From assembly GCA_022432975.1 (NCBI GenBank), contig CM039502.1:16315453-16379452 (forward strand): a stretch of 64,000 bases of DNA. Reading direction: 5' to 3'. The DNA is from Begonia masoniana. Lineage: Eukaryota > Streptophyta > Magnoliopsida > Cucurbitales > Begoniaceae. The position numbers and the translations under genes are program-made. The notes under the pieces were generated by a model that did not search any database, had not been told where the DNA came from, and saw only the letters and a list, made by a program, of their open reading frames with translations. Each line of letters begins with the position of its first letter. Position 1 is the first letter of the stretch. Shown here piece by piece: positions 34,099 through 47,500 of this stretch.

Positions 34099-37000
34099 GG
34101 GATTTAAGATATTAAAATATGTTGTTTAATGCTTATAAAAAAAAACTTCTTAGATTTGAATTGTCCATTTAATTTTTGTTCTTACTTTTTACTGTTTATT
34201 TTGACAGTTATTCATGTTATGCGAGTCTTCATTCGATAACATTTTTTTATCGAAATAGTAAAAATTAGAAAAATTAAAAGTGCAATTTGAAATTAAGGGT
34301 GAAACTTGGTTCGATTTGAACTGGGTAACTGAACAAAACCTACATTTAGGTCATTTTCTACTGAGCTCAACCCATATTTTGAGCTAAGACTATAAAAGAC
34401 TTTGAGCCTAAAGAACCCTAGTGTGATAGCAAAAAGAAATAGGAGAGAAGAAGAAGCAAAACAGATTTTCAGATTTTTCAGAAGCATCTAGAAGAGAATT
34501 CCGTTTTATCAAGATTCAACCGTTGGATCGTCTTGAAATTTTGATAGTGGGTTTGCGACATAAAGAGGTACATTTTGAATGGTGGAGATGATATTTTGTG
34601 CTTTTTAAGACTGTCGGGTAGGGTAAAATGAGATTGTAGTTTTGTACCATATATTTATCTCCTCTCACTTTTTGTTATCTTCTAAGATTATTGTTTGGTC
34701 TTGATGAATTGTCGTATGCCTATAGTTTGATGATCTAGAGAGAACTTTGATTGTACCAATTATTTGTGATGTAATGGAAGATTTGATTAAGTTGCCTAGG
34801 AGTCTCGTGATTTTTTGACTCTCTATTTTGAAAGTTTTCCATGCTAAAATTAATGTTGTAAATCTCGTTAATTTGTGGGCGATCTATTATTGTTTATTGC
34901 TATTAGTTAATTTGCTTTGTCTTTTTGATTATACAAAAAGAGAAAAATATATTTTATTCCGCTGTACATTATTGGTATCGATAGTTGGTATTGGTATTTT
35001 TCTCAACAGTTTCAGTTTGGTCCTAATGTACTAAATACTGTTTTTGGAACCAGACCAAAAAATAATAAGAACTTTTGGTTTGGTTCTCGATTCTTATTGT
35101 GAAAAATCGAGTAAAACCGAACCGAGCCGAAGGTTAGTTGAATATTATAGAGCATATAACAAGAAGGATAAAGTGTAAATTTAATGTTAATATTTATGAT
35201 AATTTGTAGATGACCTTAAACTATTTTTTTTTTTATACACAGAGCTTTCATATTTAAATTGCCAATGATTCTGATATTGTCGTCAATTGTTCTATTAAAT
35301 CCAGCACATATATGTCATACGTCCCATTTAATATGATATTTTAACTTGATTTCTAATACATCCCATATTTTTAACATAATGTCAAAAAATTTCGATATTT
35401 CTACAAAATACGAAATCGACAAAGAGAAAATCAACAGAGTTTGAAATCGAATTAAAAAAAACTATAAATCAGGTTAAAACATTTTATTAAATTGAAAACA
35501 TGATGTACACGTGATTGATTTAACGGATAAATTGACTAAAATGTCCAAATTACTAACAACTGAAAGAAGGAGATTATGTTTATTAATTATTTTTTATACT
35601 TGCACTAGATTTGCTTAATCAAGTAATATTACACAATTTTATTAGTAAAACTTTAAATTAACATATATATTGTGTATAATAGAACTTGAAAAGTTGCAAT
35701 AGAACTCGACGATTAAATGATCACTAAATTTTTTGTCCTCGATAACAATTTGGGAGGCGTTATGTAGTTTATCACTATAAAAATATTTAGACAATAGTGA
35801 TTGATCCTTTGCTACCGAAGATTGTCAGGAACTATTAGTTTAGCGACAATTTTTCTTTTCACTGTCATTTTTATACCGACAAAAAAAAAATGAATAGAAG
35901 ACATATCTTGCTCTGAAACCAAGTTACTCTATAATCATCAATTTTGATGATTCGACAGTAATCTTCTGTCGAACTCGAATGATGAAACATTGTTACAAAT
36001 ACGAGTAGAAGACACATCTTGCTCCAAAACCTTGTTACTTTAGTCATGCTAGACTTTTTTCAAACCAATCTTATAGATGAAGCTTTTTCTTTTCACTTAA
36101 ATCATCCCTTTAATTTGTGTATTTCAACTTAGTCCTGCCTTCGTCGACTAAGAACTATTCATGATCGAGTCAGAATCTGTACATTTAGAGTTCGTGTCAT
36201 TTTATAAAATTGTGATGAATAAAACGTTACTCTAAGTGACCTTTTTTTTTTAGAATGGTATTGGTAAAGACCAATACTTTAAATAACATGTAACGCAAAA
36301 AAAATGTCAAATAAAACATTGCATTTTGAATAATTGTAACATGATAACTAAAGTGTTATTAAAAGCACACGTGGGTTGTGGGCCGAATACAATTTTAGTT
36401 AAAGTAAATTAATGGATAATTAATTCATAATTAAAGTGGTACGGCATCCACGGAAGAAAAGACAAACCAGTCAAATCTTTTCGATTTCAGTAAACATTAT
36501 TAATTATTATAATTTTTAAAGTTGTTGATTCCTTTCCCATCATGTTTATTATCTTAATAATTTGTGATTAGATTATTTTTAATTAATAAAATCAATTGAA
36601 AACACAGAATTGTATGAAAAGTTTACACGTAAGTTTGACTATTTTAGTGAATTGTAATATAAATAAATCAACTTATTTTTTGTATTTTCGAAACTGAACA
36701 GTACAAATAAAATGATATAATATGAGGGTAACATGTGAGAATTGAAATAATCAGGAGAATAAGAGTTCCATGAAGATTTTGTTCCTATGGCTTAAATAAT
36801 ACCCTAGACGGAGGGTATTTAGTTGGGGCAATTTGATTGATACTCGACATGTCGATAATGTGAATATCGGACCTCTTTTGTATGTGTATTGTTCTTATAA
36901 AGAGCATGGTTCCATGATGCCATGTCACACGTAACGTGTGTCATATTCCGTGTGTCAGGCTCTCATATTTAGTAAAAGAAGACACGTAGTGTTGAAAAAA

Positions 37001-37189
37001 AGGTGGGATGGAGTTGAATTTTGATGCATTAAAAATAACTCTTGATCTTAAAGATCATATATATGTGACGTGTAAATATTTTTTTGAATGAATTAAACCT
37101 CGATTTTCTGACTGTTAGCAAAATGACCAAATTGGTTGTGCGGACTTCAAATGATGGTCTCTCTCTCTCTCCTCAATCATCGGTGGACT
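34099..37189. other. AT-rich intergenic region with decayed repeats
   Basis: 34290-34620 resembles a copia LTR/leader remnant (AACCGTTGGATCG motif, then ATTTTGATAGTGG). 34970-35140 has GGTTTGGTTCTCG and AACCGAACCGAGCCGAAGG, like old subterminal hAT-type DNA. Neither has clear ends. No gene recognised. Confidence 0.4.
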
Positions 37190-37400
37190 TAATGACAACG
37201 TCTCACTAGGTCATGCTCCATCCCATCGCGGCTCCGCTCATTTGAAAAGATCCTCCTCTTACAACTTCACTCACGACCTCCATAGTTACTACCCATCTGA
37301 GGAGGCCCTCCGCTCCTACGTGACACATCTAAGTCATGTTAGCTTGGTTATCGAAATTGTGCTTCTGATATGCAAATACGACATGGTCGTTGATTGAACG
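37190..37400 (+). pseudogene. Possible stress-response A/B-barrel domain fragment
   Basis: A stretch reading FTHDLHSYYPSEEALRSYV then THLSHVSLVIEIVLLICKYD and MVVD resembles the second half of a plant dimeric A/B-barrel (HS1/UP3-like) domain, in which FTH..., a HP/LSHV block and a VVD end are conserved. It stops at TGA and has no plausible start. Resemblance is by eye; short. Confidence 0.35.
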
Positions 37401-37854
37401 AAACGAAGACGTGGGCAACAAAGGGAAATAGGAGATTTATGCATCAATTGGAAAAATTAAGAATTTTTTTTTTCAAGAATTTTGATCTAATCATTTGGGT
37501 GAGAATTTTTTGCCAGTGAGCATAATGGCGTGGGAGAAGGAGAAGGTGATGAGCCATTTGGAAAGCGTAATTGGGGTTGACTATGTCGTTCTATCGCTAT
37601 GATATGCAAGTCTTTTAATAAAATGTCGTGGACATTGGATACATTAGTTGTTAATGCAAAAGAAGCTTGAAACTAATGAGCATTTATTTTCAAACGTAGG
37701 CAATAATGACTATAGAGAAGGTAAATGGCTTAATACAACAAGCATCGAGCCTAGATTGGTTTTAGGAGATAGGTTGAGCCAAGTCCACGTTATATTTTTT
37801 GGCATGTTCTCATATAAAATGATGTGTCTATTTTTATGACTTGTCAGTTTTTAT

Positions 37855-38476
37855 TAGCGGTGGGCCCGAACACTTCGGGATTTTTATCCCAATACCGATT
37901 CCTCCCATCACTTTTTGATTTTATCTATAATGTTATCTAGAGCTAAAGAAAACATTGTAAAATTTATATATACTGGAACAAGAGAGTGTATTTCGACGAT
38001 GAGCCGAAACTGAAGAAGACGAGGCCGATGATAGTGACTGGAGTGTCGCCGATGAGAGCGAGTTTAGTCTGAGTGAGCCTGAGCCTGGATTGTCGCTGCC
38101 GCTGAGTCTGAGTGTGAGTGTGTGACTGCGCTGCGCAAGAGCGGTGAGAGATCGAGAGAGTGACCGAGAGTCGAGAGAGAGACAGAGACCTCAAGTTCAG
38201 ACTTCAAGTCTGAAGTTAGGTTATCTGATGGGTATTGGGTCGGTTCTCCTTGGGCCATGAGTCGGACAACCCATTTTCAGTGGACTGACCCATGGGTCGG
38301 TACTCCAACGGTCCTGGCTAGTTTCAGAACTGGGAACCGCAGACCAAACCATTGTCCCCGGTTCCGAGATCAATGGAACCGTGTCTGGTTCCTAGACACA
38401 GGGAACCAACCAAGAACCGGCCCGACCGGTGATCTGGTCTGATCTTCCAGTTTCGGGTCAGTTCTGCCTACTCCTA
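37855..38476. mobile_element. hAT-type non-autonomous element B, 622 bp, 8-bp TSD
   Basis: The ends TAGCGGTGGGC and GCCTACTCCTA are an imperfect inverted repeat related to that of element A. The 8-bp TSD GTTTTTAT lies at 37847-37854 and 38477-38484. Subterminal GGTCGG/GGGAACC motifs resemble those of element A. No transposase. The two are separate insertions of one family, B being more diverged. Confidence 0.85.
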
Positions 38477-38484
38477 GTTTTTAT

Positions 38485-40280
38485 CTTATATATGTATTTT
38501 TTACTAGACATGTTTTCTATGAACATGCACATTAATTTGTGGATCATCTTGATCGTGTGAACTAAGTTTGATCGACATTTGTAGAGGTTCTATTTTTGTT
38601 TCGCACATTAGATTGTTAGAGGATATGTTTGCTTGAATTTTAACTAGAGTAATGAACAACTATATGTGTCATGTCTTTGGACACAATACCCTAAATTTGA
38701 TCAAGATGATTTGTGACTTTTGAGATGACCGAGCATCGCCATTGTTATTATATATACCTACGGCATGGTGTGGCAGATATCGTAAGTGATTTTATTTTCA
38801 TTGAAATTTTTCTGTCATACAGTAGAAACCTATTTGAAGTATATAAAACAATATAGTAAAATATTTTAACACTTGTTATATTGTATGTTTTCTAATCAAT
38901 TTTATAAAATAGTGGCATGCTCACTTATCGTTATTAACTTTATTGCTGAATATAAAATTTTATCCTTAGTGAGTTTAATCAACTCACCTAAGATGACTAA
39001 CCCCTTTCAAGTTTTAGTCAGAAAGATCATCAGCCGTTGACATACGACTTATTGATGTTTTATTAACTTAGTTATTTACTTCATTTAGAACTTTTATCAA
39101 TGAGATAAGACTCTTGTTAATTTATTTTGCTTTACGTTAGATTTTTTTGTTATTTTTTTTTTCTTATTTTTCACAATTTATTGGACATTTACTATCATTA
39201 TATCTTGACGTGACTATTAGACTTTTAGTATATTCCAATTTTCTTTGGCCCTGATTTTATTTTTATTTAAAGTTTTCGCTGTTACTTAGAATATTTAAAA
39301 TTAAAGCTCGAGCGGTTTGATACTGTCTCGACCTGAATTGCTGCTCGCTTTGTCTCAAGTTCATTGTAGGGCGTGACACTACTTAGACGCGCGCGCACTG
39401 CGCACACGCACACACACACGTGCACACACACGCATACGTATACCTACACATGTGTATGTATACACATGTATATATAAATGTATAATTAGTGGGCTTGTGT
39501 GTGTATACAAACATACTAACGTGGGTAATTTCTTGGATTATTCCAAATAGCCTTTCACTAGCCCATAAGACTACATTCATAGCTAATTAATGTCATAAAG
39601 TTCCTTTTTATATTTTAAATAAAAATTTTAAATAGCATGACTAAATTCAAAGGTTGATAATTCTAATTTCTATTAACTTCAAATTAAATATTGGCTTGTG
39701 ATTTTTCTACACTTTGATTTTTATAATCTAACTTGTATATATATATATATATATATATATTTGATTAGATGAGACAAGGGTGTGACAATAGAGTGGACAA
39801 ATTGAAGATGAATGTGTCCTAACCTACAAACTCAAACATGTGCTCTCTATTAAGTGAAAATGCTATTTCTTTTTAAAGTATCTCTTTTGATATTAATTCT
39901 GTCTATCAGATGGAATTTCAGTTTAGCAACTTCCTAACATTACATTTTACCTAATAATTTTACATTGAAACAATGGTTTATTGAGTTTAACTAATATCAT
40001 ATCGGTGATTAATCATAAATTCATTATTTTTGTTTTCTACATTTTTCTTGTTTTTTCCGTGTATTAGCGCAGCGTCAACTACTTTGCGTCCAATAATCAA
40101 CTTATGAAACAAAAATGTCGCATTACATGTTTACGAAGTTTCCTAAACGAAGGTACAAATGGTGAGACGTGTAGAAGATAATAAATTGCTGGGGGGTACG
40201 TAATACGAGAACTGGAAAGGGTGAGAAGAAGAGGGTAGGAGTCGATGAGATGATCGTAGAAATGGAGAGGAGAGAAAAAG
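38485..40280. other. Intergenic region upstream of the WNK gene
   Basis: AT-rich. Two simple tracts stand out: an alternating purine-pyrimidine stretch at about 39388-39482 (GCGCGCGC, then CACACACACACG, then GTATGTATACACATGTATAT) and (TA)12 at 39736-39760. The last few hundred bases probably hold the WNK promoter. Confidence 0.6.
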
Positions 40281-40420
40281 ATTGTAAAAATGTTGGCTTT
40301 ATCGCCCTATCTCTTTCTCTCTAGCTTTGAAAGAAAATCTCCAATGGCGAAGCGGGGAGTCAATTATTTTACTTTTTCTCCAGGCCCCACTGCAACTGGA
40401 GTGAGTTTAGAGAGAGACCG

Positions 40421-40446
40421 GGAGAGAGAGAGAGAGAGAGAGAGAG
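40421..40446 (+). repeat. (GA)n microsatellite in WNK 5' leader
   Basis: GA run about 300 bp upstream of the WNK start codon, in the leader or proximal promoter. GAGA tracts are frequent in plant leaders. Confidence 0.85.
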
Positions 40447-40739
40447 GTGGGTGGGTGGCTCTGCCTCTTTCCTCACAAAATTGTGGCAGTACCACGAACC
40501 TTGTTGCCTTTGTTCTCTCTCTCTTCTCTTTCATGCGATTTACGGCAATAATTGATCGATTTTTCTCCTTTTCTGCTCAAAACCCATTATTCTGTTTTTA
40601 TACATATTTTCCTTTCTCTCTCTTCTCTCCTTGTAGTGTGTGTCCGAGGAACTTGAGAGGAAGGTTGCAGGTGGGAAATCCAATCACTGGGAAAAAAAAA
40701 GTAGAAAGAGCAGAAATTTTTGTGGAAAATTTTTGAGAA

Positions 40740-43700
40740 ATGAATGATCGCTCACATCTTGAACCAGATGATTCTGAGTTTGTCGAAGTCGATCCAACTG
40801 GAAGATATGGAAGAGTACAACTTCTCTCTTTCCCACTCTATCTCTTCCCCTCATTTATCTGTAAATTGATTTCTGGGTGTCTTTGTTTGCTACAGTACTG
40901 TGAAATCCTTGGAAAAGGAGCTTCCAAGACAGTGTATGGATCTTATTCTTTCTCGATTTTTCTTAGATTAGAACACTTTCTCTCGTCTTTCTTTGCAAAC
41001 CCATTTCAGAAAAGTTTTTTCGAATTGATTTTTGCTTTCACTGAAATCGGATTTAAAAACTCTGTTCATTGTTTTTGTGGTGCTTGATTGTTGCAGTTAC
41101 CGAGCATTTGATGAGTACGAAGGGATTGAAGTTGCTTGGAATCAGATCAAACTCTATGATTTTCTGCAATGTCCAGAAGATCTGGAGAGGCTCTACAGTG
41201 AAATCCATCTCCTAAAAACATTGAAGCACAAAAATATTATGAAATTCTACACTTCTTGGGTCGATACTTCCAATAGGAACATCAATTTTGTCACTGAAAT
41301 GTTCACTTCTGGAACCCTAAGACAGTAAGTATCAGTATTGAAATATCTATACTTGCCTCTGATTAGCATAATTGAAATATGCTTTTGGGTAAATCAAAAT
41401 TATGATTATTTCTTCATCAACAGGTATAGGCTAAAGCATAGGAGAGTAAACATTAGAGCCGTGAAGCATTGGTGTAGACAGATCTTGAAAGGGCTTCATT
41501 ATCTTCATAGCCATGATCCACCTGTGATTCACAGAGATCTAAAGTGCGATAATATCTTTGTAAATGGAAATCAAGGAGAGGTGAAGATAGGAGATCTTGG
41601 CCTTGCGGCGATTCTCCGAAAATCATTTGCCGATCGTTGTGTTGGTAAGCTCATAATTTTTTATTTTTTATTTTTTATTTTTTATTTTTTTTTATTATTA
41701 TTTTTTTTTAATCTCAAATCTCCATAACACTCCATTTCTTCTGATCTTTGGCTTCTTGGATGACTTTTAGGCTAAATATAATGAGGGAATTCATATTTTT
41801 AGAAGTGTATATACATATTATGTGCGTATTTTCTGTGAACTTAAGATTGGCAATGACATGGTGTTGTTATGGATAGATGAGTGTATAATTGTTTTATCAT
41901 TTGGTAGGAACTCCGGAATTTATGGCTCCGGAAGTGTACGAAGAGGCATACAATGAATTAGTAGACATCTATTCATTTGGTATGTGCATACTGGAAATGG
42001 TAACATTTGAATATCCATACAGTGAATGTACTCATCCTGCTCAGATCTACAAGAAAGTTATTTCTGTGAGAGACCTTTTCCCTCCTTATTTTCCGTTTAT
42101 TCAATTGCACACGAACAATTAGTGGCTTATTAAATAAATTTTCATATCGCAGGGAAAAAAACCGGATGCCTTGTACAAAGTGAAGGATCCAGAAGTAAAA
42201 CAATTCGTCGAGAAATGTTTGGCAACAGTTTCACTTAGGCTATCGGCAAAGGAGCTGTTGAATGACCCTTTTCTCCAAATTGAAGATTGTGAATATGAGA
42301 TGAGATCCTTCGATTGTGGGTTTAGGGATGCGGGTCCGACGATAAGGCAGTCTTTCTTCGATCTAAATGGGAGTAAAAGTACCCTTTGTAATGGAGTTTC
42401 TGATGATTACAATTATTATGATGCTTCGAGTGAATGGGGGTATTTTCCAGCTGAGGTCGGGCATAGTGGAATCGAGCTTTTTGAGCGTCACGACGATGGG
42501 CATTACGAAGATGTTGACGTAAGTATTAAAGGGAAGAGGAGAGAAAATGGTGACATCTTTCTGAGACTACGAATTACGGATAAAGATGGTAATAATACCC
42601 TTCTTAATTTCTGCTTCAAAACTTTTTGTCCATGATTCTCCTCTTTTATGTTTTTTTTTTTTAAAAGTAAATGGCAATTTAGCACGTGAACTTTGGGAAC
42701 AATGACGACTGATATCTTAATTTTTTTTTTGAGCAAAATTGTCTTTGTACTTTTTATGTTATTAGCAAAATGACCCATGACTTAATAAAATTTGTCAAAT
42801 ATTTTACGTTTTTCACTTGTAATGGTCATCTTAAGTTGCTCTACTTATCTTGATTCACTTGATTTTTCGGACATACTTCGTATTATAATTGATTTTGAAG
42901 ACTAAAAGATAGTCTAATTGAGTTTTGTGTTCAAAATTGAATGTGTGTGTGAATCGAGTGAAGGTAACTAGAGTGGGTTAAAATGACTATGACAAGCGAA
43001 AAATGCGAGACATGTGACAAATTTTATCAACACATGAGTTTTTTTTACTAACAACTCAAAGTATAAGGGCAATTTTGCTAAAAAAACATGGTTTAAAGTA
43101 TTAATTGTCATTGATCCCTAAGTTTAGAGGCTAAATTAGACTTTACTATTTTTCTATTTCGTGAATAATCTGGCTCTACATTTTCCCTCGCATGTAGGCT
43201 ATAATTATAGTAGTTCTCTTTCCACGTATGAATGTTTTAATGTTAATGAGATGGATTTCATAGCAAGATTTCATGGTAAATTATCACTGCCGGGAAAGAT
43301 AAATTGTTAAATCGAGGCTATTAAATCGATCCAATTATTGTTAACATTTATCTCATCACGAAGTACACATCTTAAATCTTATTTTTTTTTTCACAGGCTT
43401 GATCCGAAACATATATTTCCCTTTTGACGTTGAGATCGATAAAGCACTCAGCGTAGCAACTGAAATGGTGGCGGAACTCGATATAATGGACCAAGATGTG
43501 ACAAGAATAGCAGATATGATTGACGGGGAGATTGCTTCCATGGTTCCCCAATGGAGGCTCAGGCATGGCATGGAGGATTCGATTAATTTTGCTGATCAAA
43601 CTTTTTGTCAGAATTGTGCATCGAATCGGACATCATATGGATCTTTAATGGAGTATTTGACGACTGATTCTTCTGGAAAGAACTTGCAGGTTTATAAGTG

Positions 43701-44542
43701 CTGTAAAAATGGCTGTGCCACTACTCACGGCCGTTTCGAGGAGATTACCTTCCAAGCGACTGATGGCTCTGAGAATGATATGAAAGAGCCTGCTTTGAAC
43801 GCATCGAGCCAATCGAATTGTCTTAATTATCATGAGACTTTGGGAGGCCATGAATTTAGCTCAGCAAGCTGTGAACCAAACCAGTCTGACGAAGAATATG
43901 AAGAAACAGATCGGCAAGTGTCAAAAATCAAAACAAGTGGAAGTTTTTGCGGAGACTCAGGTATGTTTTTTCCAAAAGCTATAAAACAGAAGCATGATGT
44001 TTTAATTGATTCGAGTTTTCTGAACATAAAACCAAAAACAGTTTTTGAAAACATACCCTTTTAGAAATGATTATTCTTTGATAAGGTACTCTACTTTTGT
44101 TAATAGAAACAGTTTTCTGAAATTATTGTGGGAACACGGCAGTATAATCTTCACTCTTATGTTGTTCATAGAACAAAAATCTCAAAAACTGTTTTTGAAA
44201 AGCAGTTCAAGATGTTTCCATTGGGGGGGTTTTTAGTTTTTGAAAATAGTAAAAGAGTTTCTGAGAATGATTTTTGTCCTTCTTTTCGCAGTCGCACCCG
44301 AACTGTCTGGCAATTTCGAACAAGAAAGCCAGCAAAAACTGAGATGGCTAAAAGCAAATTTTCAGATGAAATTAAGGGCGCTTAGAGATCAGCATCTTAG
44401 TCATAATGCCGATAAAGTTTGCAGGAAGTTGCCCATTGCAGAGGACATGGCTGCTTCTAATGGCTTCTGCAATGCCTCCATCGCTTCTTCAAACTCCATT
44501 CATAGGACACTTTCCCTCCCTGTTGATGCTGTCCACTTATGA
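40740..44542 (+). CDS. WNK4: WNK-type Ser/Thr protein kinase (WNK4-like), eight exons
   Basis: Exons 40740-40814, 40896-40933, 41097-41324, 41424-41644, 41908-42065, 42153-42588, 43397-43960 and 44292-44542; all introns are GT-AG and all phases join, giving about 656 residues. The kinase domain starts after [10 protein letters not shown]: glycine loop [10 protein letters not shown] with the WNK-style catalytic Lys (K36); subdomain [10 protein letters not shown] has Asn (N53) where other kinases have Lys, the family's hallmark; catalytic HRDLKCDN (150-157); metal-binding DLG (171-173); [11 protein letters not shown] (activation/P+1 segment). After the domain comes RLRITDKDG...[16 protein letters not shown], the OSR1_C/PF2-like autoregulatory module, then a variable Ser-rich stretch and a C-terminal helix rich in K, R, Q and L ([11 protein letters not shown]) with coiled-coil character. 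WNK kinases act in ion, osmotic and circadian/flowering control in plants. It most resembles the Arabidopsis WNK4 group; the exact orthologue is not proven. It appears intact. Confidence 0.93.
42668..43140. mobile_element. Inverted-repeat (MITE-like) element in WNK intron 6
   Basis: The left arm (42668 to about 42801, with GCAAAATTGTCTTTGTACTT and AAAATTTGTC) is matched in inverse order by the right arm (about 43017-43140, with GACAAATTTTATCAA and AAGTATAAGGGCAATTTTGC). It lies wholly within intron 6 (42589-43396). Arms are imperfect; TSD not resolved. Confidence 0.65.
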
Positions 44543-47500
44543 AAATGCTACTCTTTTTTTTTTTTTGTATTTTTTATCATGAATATTTAACATACTAACA
44601 GAAACTTTGTTGTAAAATTATTCATTTTCAACCCAAAAAAGGAATGTCAAAAGCGCTATGTTTTGCTTGTCTGAGTCAAACAAACTTGGGCAAATATTAT
44701 CAGTTCAGACAGTATACTGAATTACTTGTTGGGGTGTAAATTGGGCAGTCGGCTGGTCTGCGAATCTGCTTAGACCGACCTGCCTGAAAATGGGCTGTGC
44801 CGAGCTGATTCGGTCCAGGTCTTGTGCAGTCCACTTGAAGATGGTACACCATCAGCGGCGGAGAGATGACGGCCGGGGATGATGCCAGAAACTTCAGCAT
44901 GTCAAACATGATTCGATTAGGCCGAGGTTTAAGGAAGTGTGGAATCTGAGAAATTAAGAGGATTATTACCTGATCAAAAAGTAGTAATTAATGAGTTCTT
45001 AGAGATGTGAATTCAAAGTGGGTCAGATGACAAACTACTAATGCAATTTAGTTATGTTGAAAATTAAAGTGTAAAGTATAATTTAAATCCTAATATGAAG
45101 GATCATTTATGGCGGATATCTTGAAATTTTTTCTGAAATAAAATAGACTACGATCTTTTGTCTATCAGCATATGTTTATTTGTTGTTGTTTGAATTGCAC
45201 AAGACAGGCTTTGTTTCCAATTCAAACATTAACTAGTCTTGTCAATTCTGCTTTTAAAAGGTTGTGATTTCTCAATTATTTTTTTCGCGTGTCTTGCTGT
45301 TCTTTTAGATTCAATCAGTTAATAGAACACATAAGTTCGTTCAGTCTAGAAGTGAATTGGTATTAGAAAGAAAGTCTGACATATGCATTATGTGTGATGA
45401 ATTTTATAGATAGTAGATTTGTTGATATCCAAAAAAATTAACATTTATTTTGTAAAAAAAAATTTGAGGTATCCGCCTAAAATAATTCTGGTAAATTATG
45501 GTTTAAATTACAATTTATTCTAAATTAAAATATCCAACAAATTAATATAACATATATTATAATAGTTGTATATTTTTATTATAGTAAACCTAACCTAACA
45601 AAAATATAATAATATTATTAAAAAATTAGTAAAAAGTTAAAGGGTAATATTTAAATTTAAGTATTGGGTGTTTTTATTTTCATTAACAAAATTACCCTTT
45701 AAAAGAATGATTTTCTTAACTAAATAACTTCTAGCAGTTATTCGGTCTTCAAGAACGGGGTCATTCTCTGTGTAATGGGAACGGGGGGCCGTTCTTCGAA
45801 AAACGACATTCATTTTCTACTTTATAAATTAAATTGAAAAAAATTTAGAATGATTATCTCAAAAAATATATCAAACGACATCATATTTGCTTAAAATTTT
45901 TACCATATGTTCACATATCATAGAAAGATAATCTGGAAAGTTTCGTGATGTTTTGACACTTGTACGATTTGTTATAAGTTTTTATGCTTGTTTTATAAAA
46001 TAACTCATTAAAATTACGTATGTCATCTAAAAATTATTAAACTTTCACAAAAGGCTCTAATTGTACTCCAAGTTAGAGCTGCAAAATGACTAGCAAAAAG
46101 AAGATACCATGCATTTATCTTTAAACTTTTATAAAATATCGAATAAATAATTTTTATTCTGAAACTATAGTTATTATTTGAATTGCATGATATCCTAAAT
46201 TAAAATATCATACGATAAATTAATATAACTTATATTATAATAGTTGTCTATTTTTAATATAGTAAACCTAACAATAATAAAATAAAAAGTTTGTAAAAAG
46301 TCCCAATAAAACTTGTGTAGGATAAAAAAATGTTCAAGTTCGACTAGAAAGAAAAATGAAGGAGATGATGTAACGATTTGGTAGAACTTCAAGGTGGGGC
46401 ACGACAAATATGTAGCATTACTATGATTGTTTTGCCACTCATTTGGATTATCCACAAAATCTAGCTTCTAACCTTACCTTACCTACTTTCTTGTTTTAAT
46501 TAGTTAACTTTTTTATATATTTTTTTAGAAAATTAATTGCATTTAGTAGTCACACATTTTTGCCACCCATTTGGATTATCCACAAAATCTAGCTTCTAAC
46601 CTTACCTTACCTACTTTCTTGTTTTAATTAGTTAACTTTTTTATATATTTTTTTAGAAAATTAATTGCATTTAGTAGTCACACATTGAAAATAATTCTTT
46701 AAAACCAATTAAGGGCATTGTTGTATGATTTCAAAAGTGTACGTAAATGTTATACGACGACAAATTTCATGACCCACGAAATAAATTTTATGTCACAAAT
46801 TATAGCAACTGATTTATTGTTGCTTGATGATTAAATTCATAAGTTGGATCGTTATGATTTTAATCTAAATTGATTTTGATAATTATATTAAAATTTAAAG
46901 TCTAAATAAAATATATTATGTTATTTGGTTGGCCAAAATTAGTGTATTTATAAAATTTCCAAGCATGTTTCGTGTTTTCAAGATTGAAAAAGACTTATCC
47001 ATGTGCATGAAAATCGTAGCACCCACATCTTATTTCTACTTTTTTAATATTATAAATCATTTTTTAATGATTAAAGGTAGCAATAAATATTGACCAATTT
47101 CATGCTGCGAGGCAGTATCTTTTTATCGAAGTGGTATGTACGAAAGTTGGGCTATGATTAGGGGGATGGAGAGGGAGAGAGGGAGGTTGGCATTATCACG
47201 TGATAAAGTGATGATGATAAAGATGAAAATGACCAACTTTCATCTCCATATAAAATAGAGAATTCATCATCATTTTAAAGCCTTTTTTGGGTAAAAAAAA
47301 GAGGTTAATTTTCTAACGTGTTACATGCAAAAGTTGCAATACGATAAGATGTGCAACAATAGCCGTTCGAGTGATTTTGTATTGGACTCTTTGAAACTCC
47401 GAGATGAGAAACGAAGACGAAGAAAATTGAAATATAGACTAACACATTGAAAATTATTAATTTTGTTATATATAATGCAATTTATCCTACAAAAACTTAA

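Noticed and set aside
35770..35880. CACTA transposon end, from CACTATAAAAATATTTAGAC
   Set aside because: No matching inverse end or 3-bp TSD could be found.
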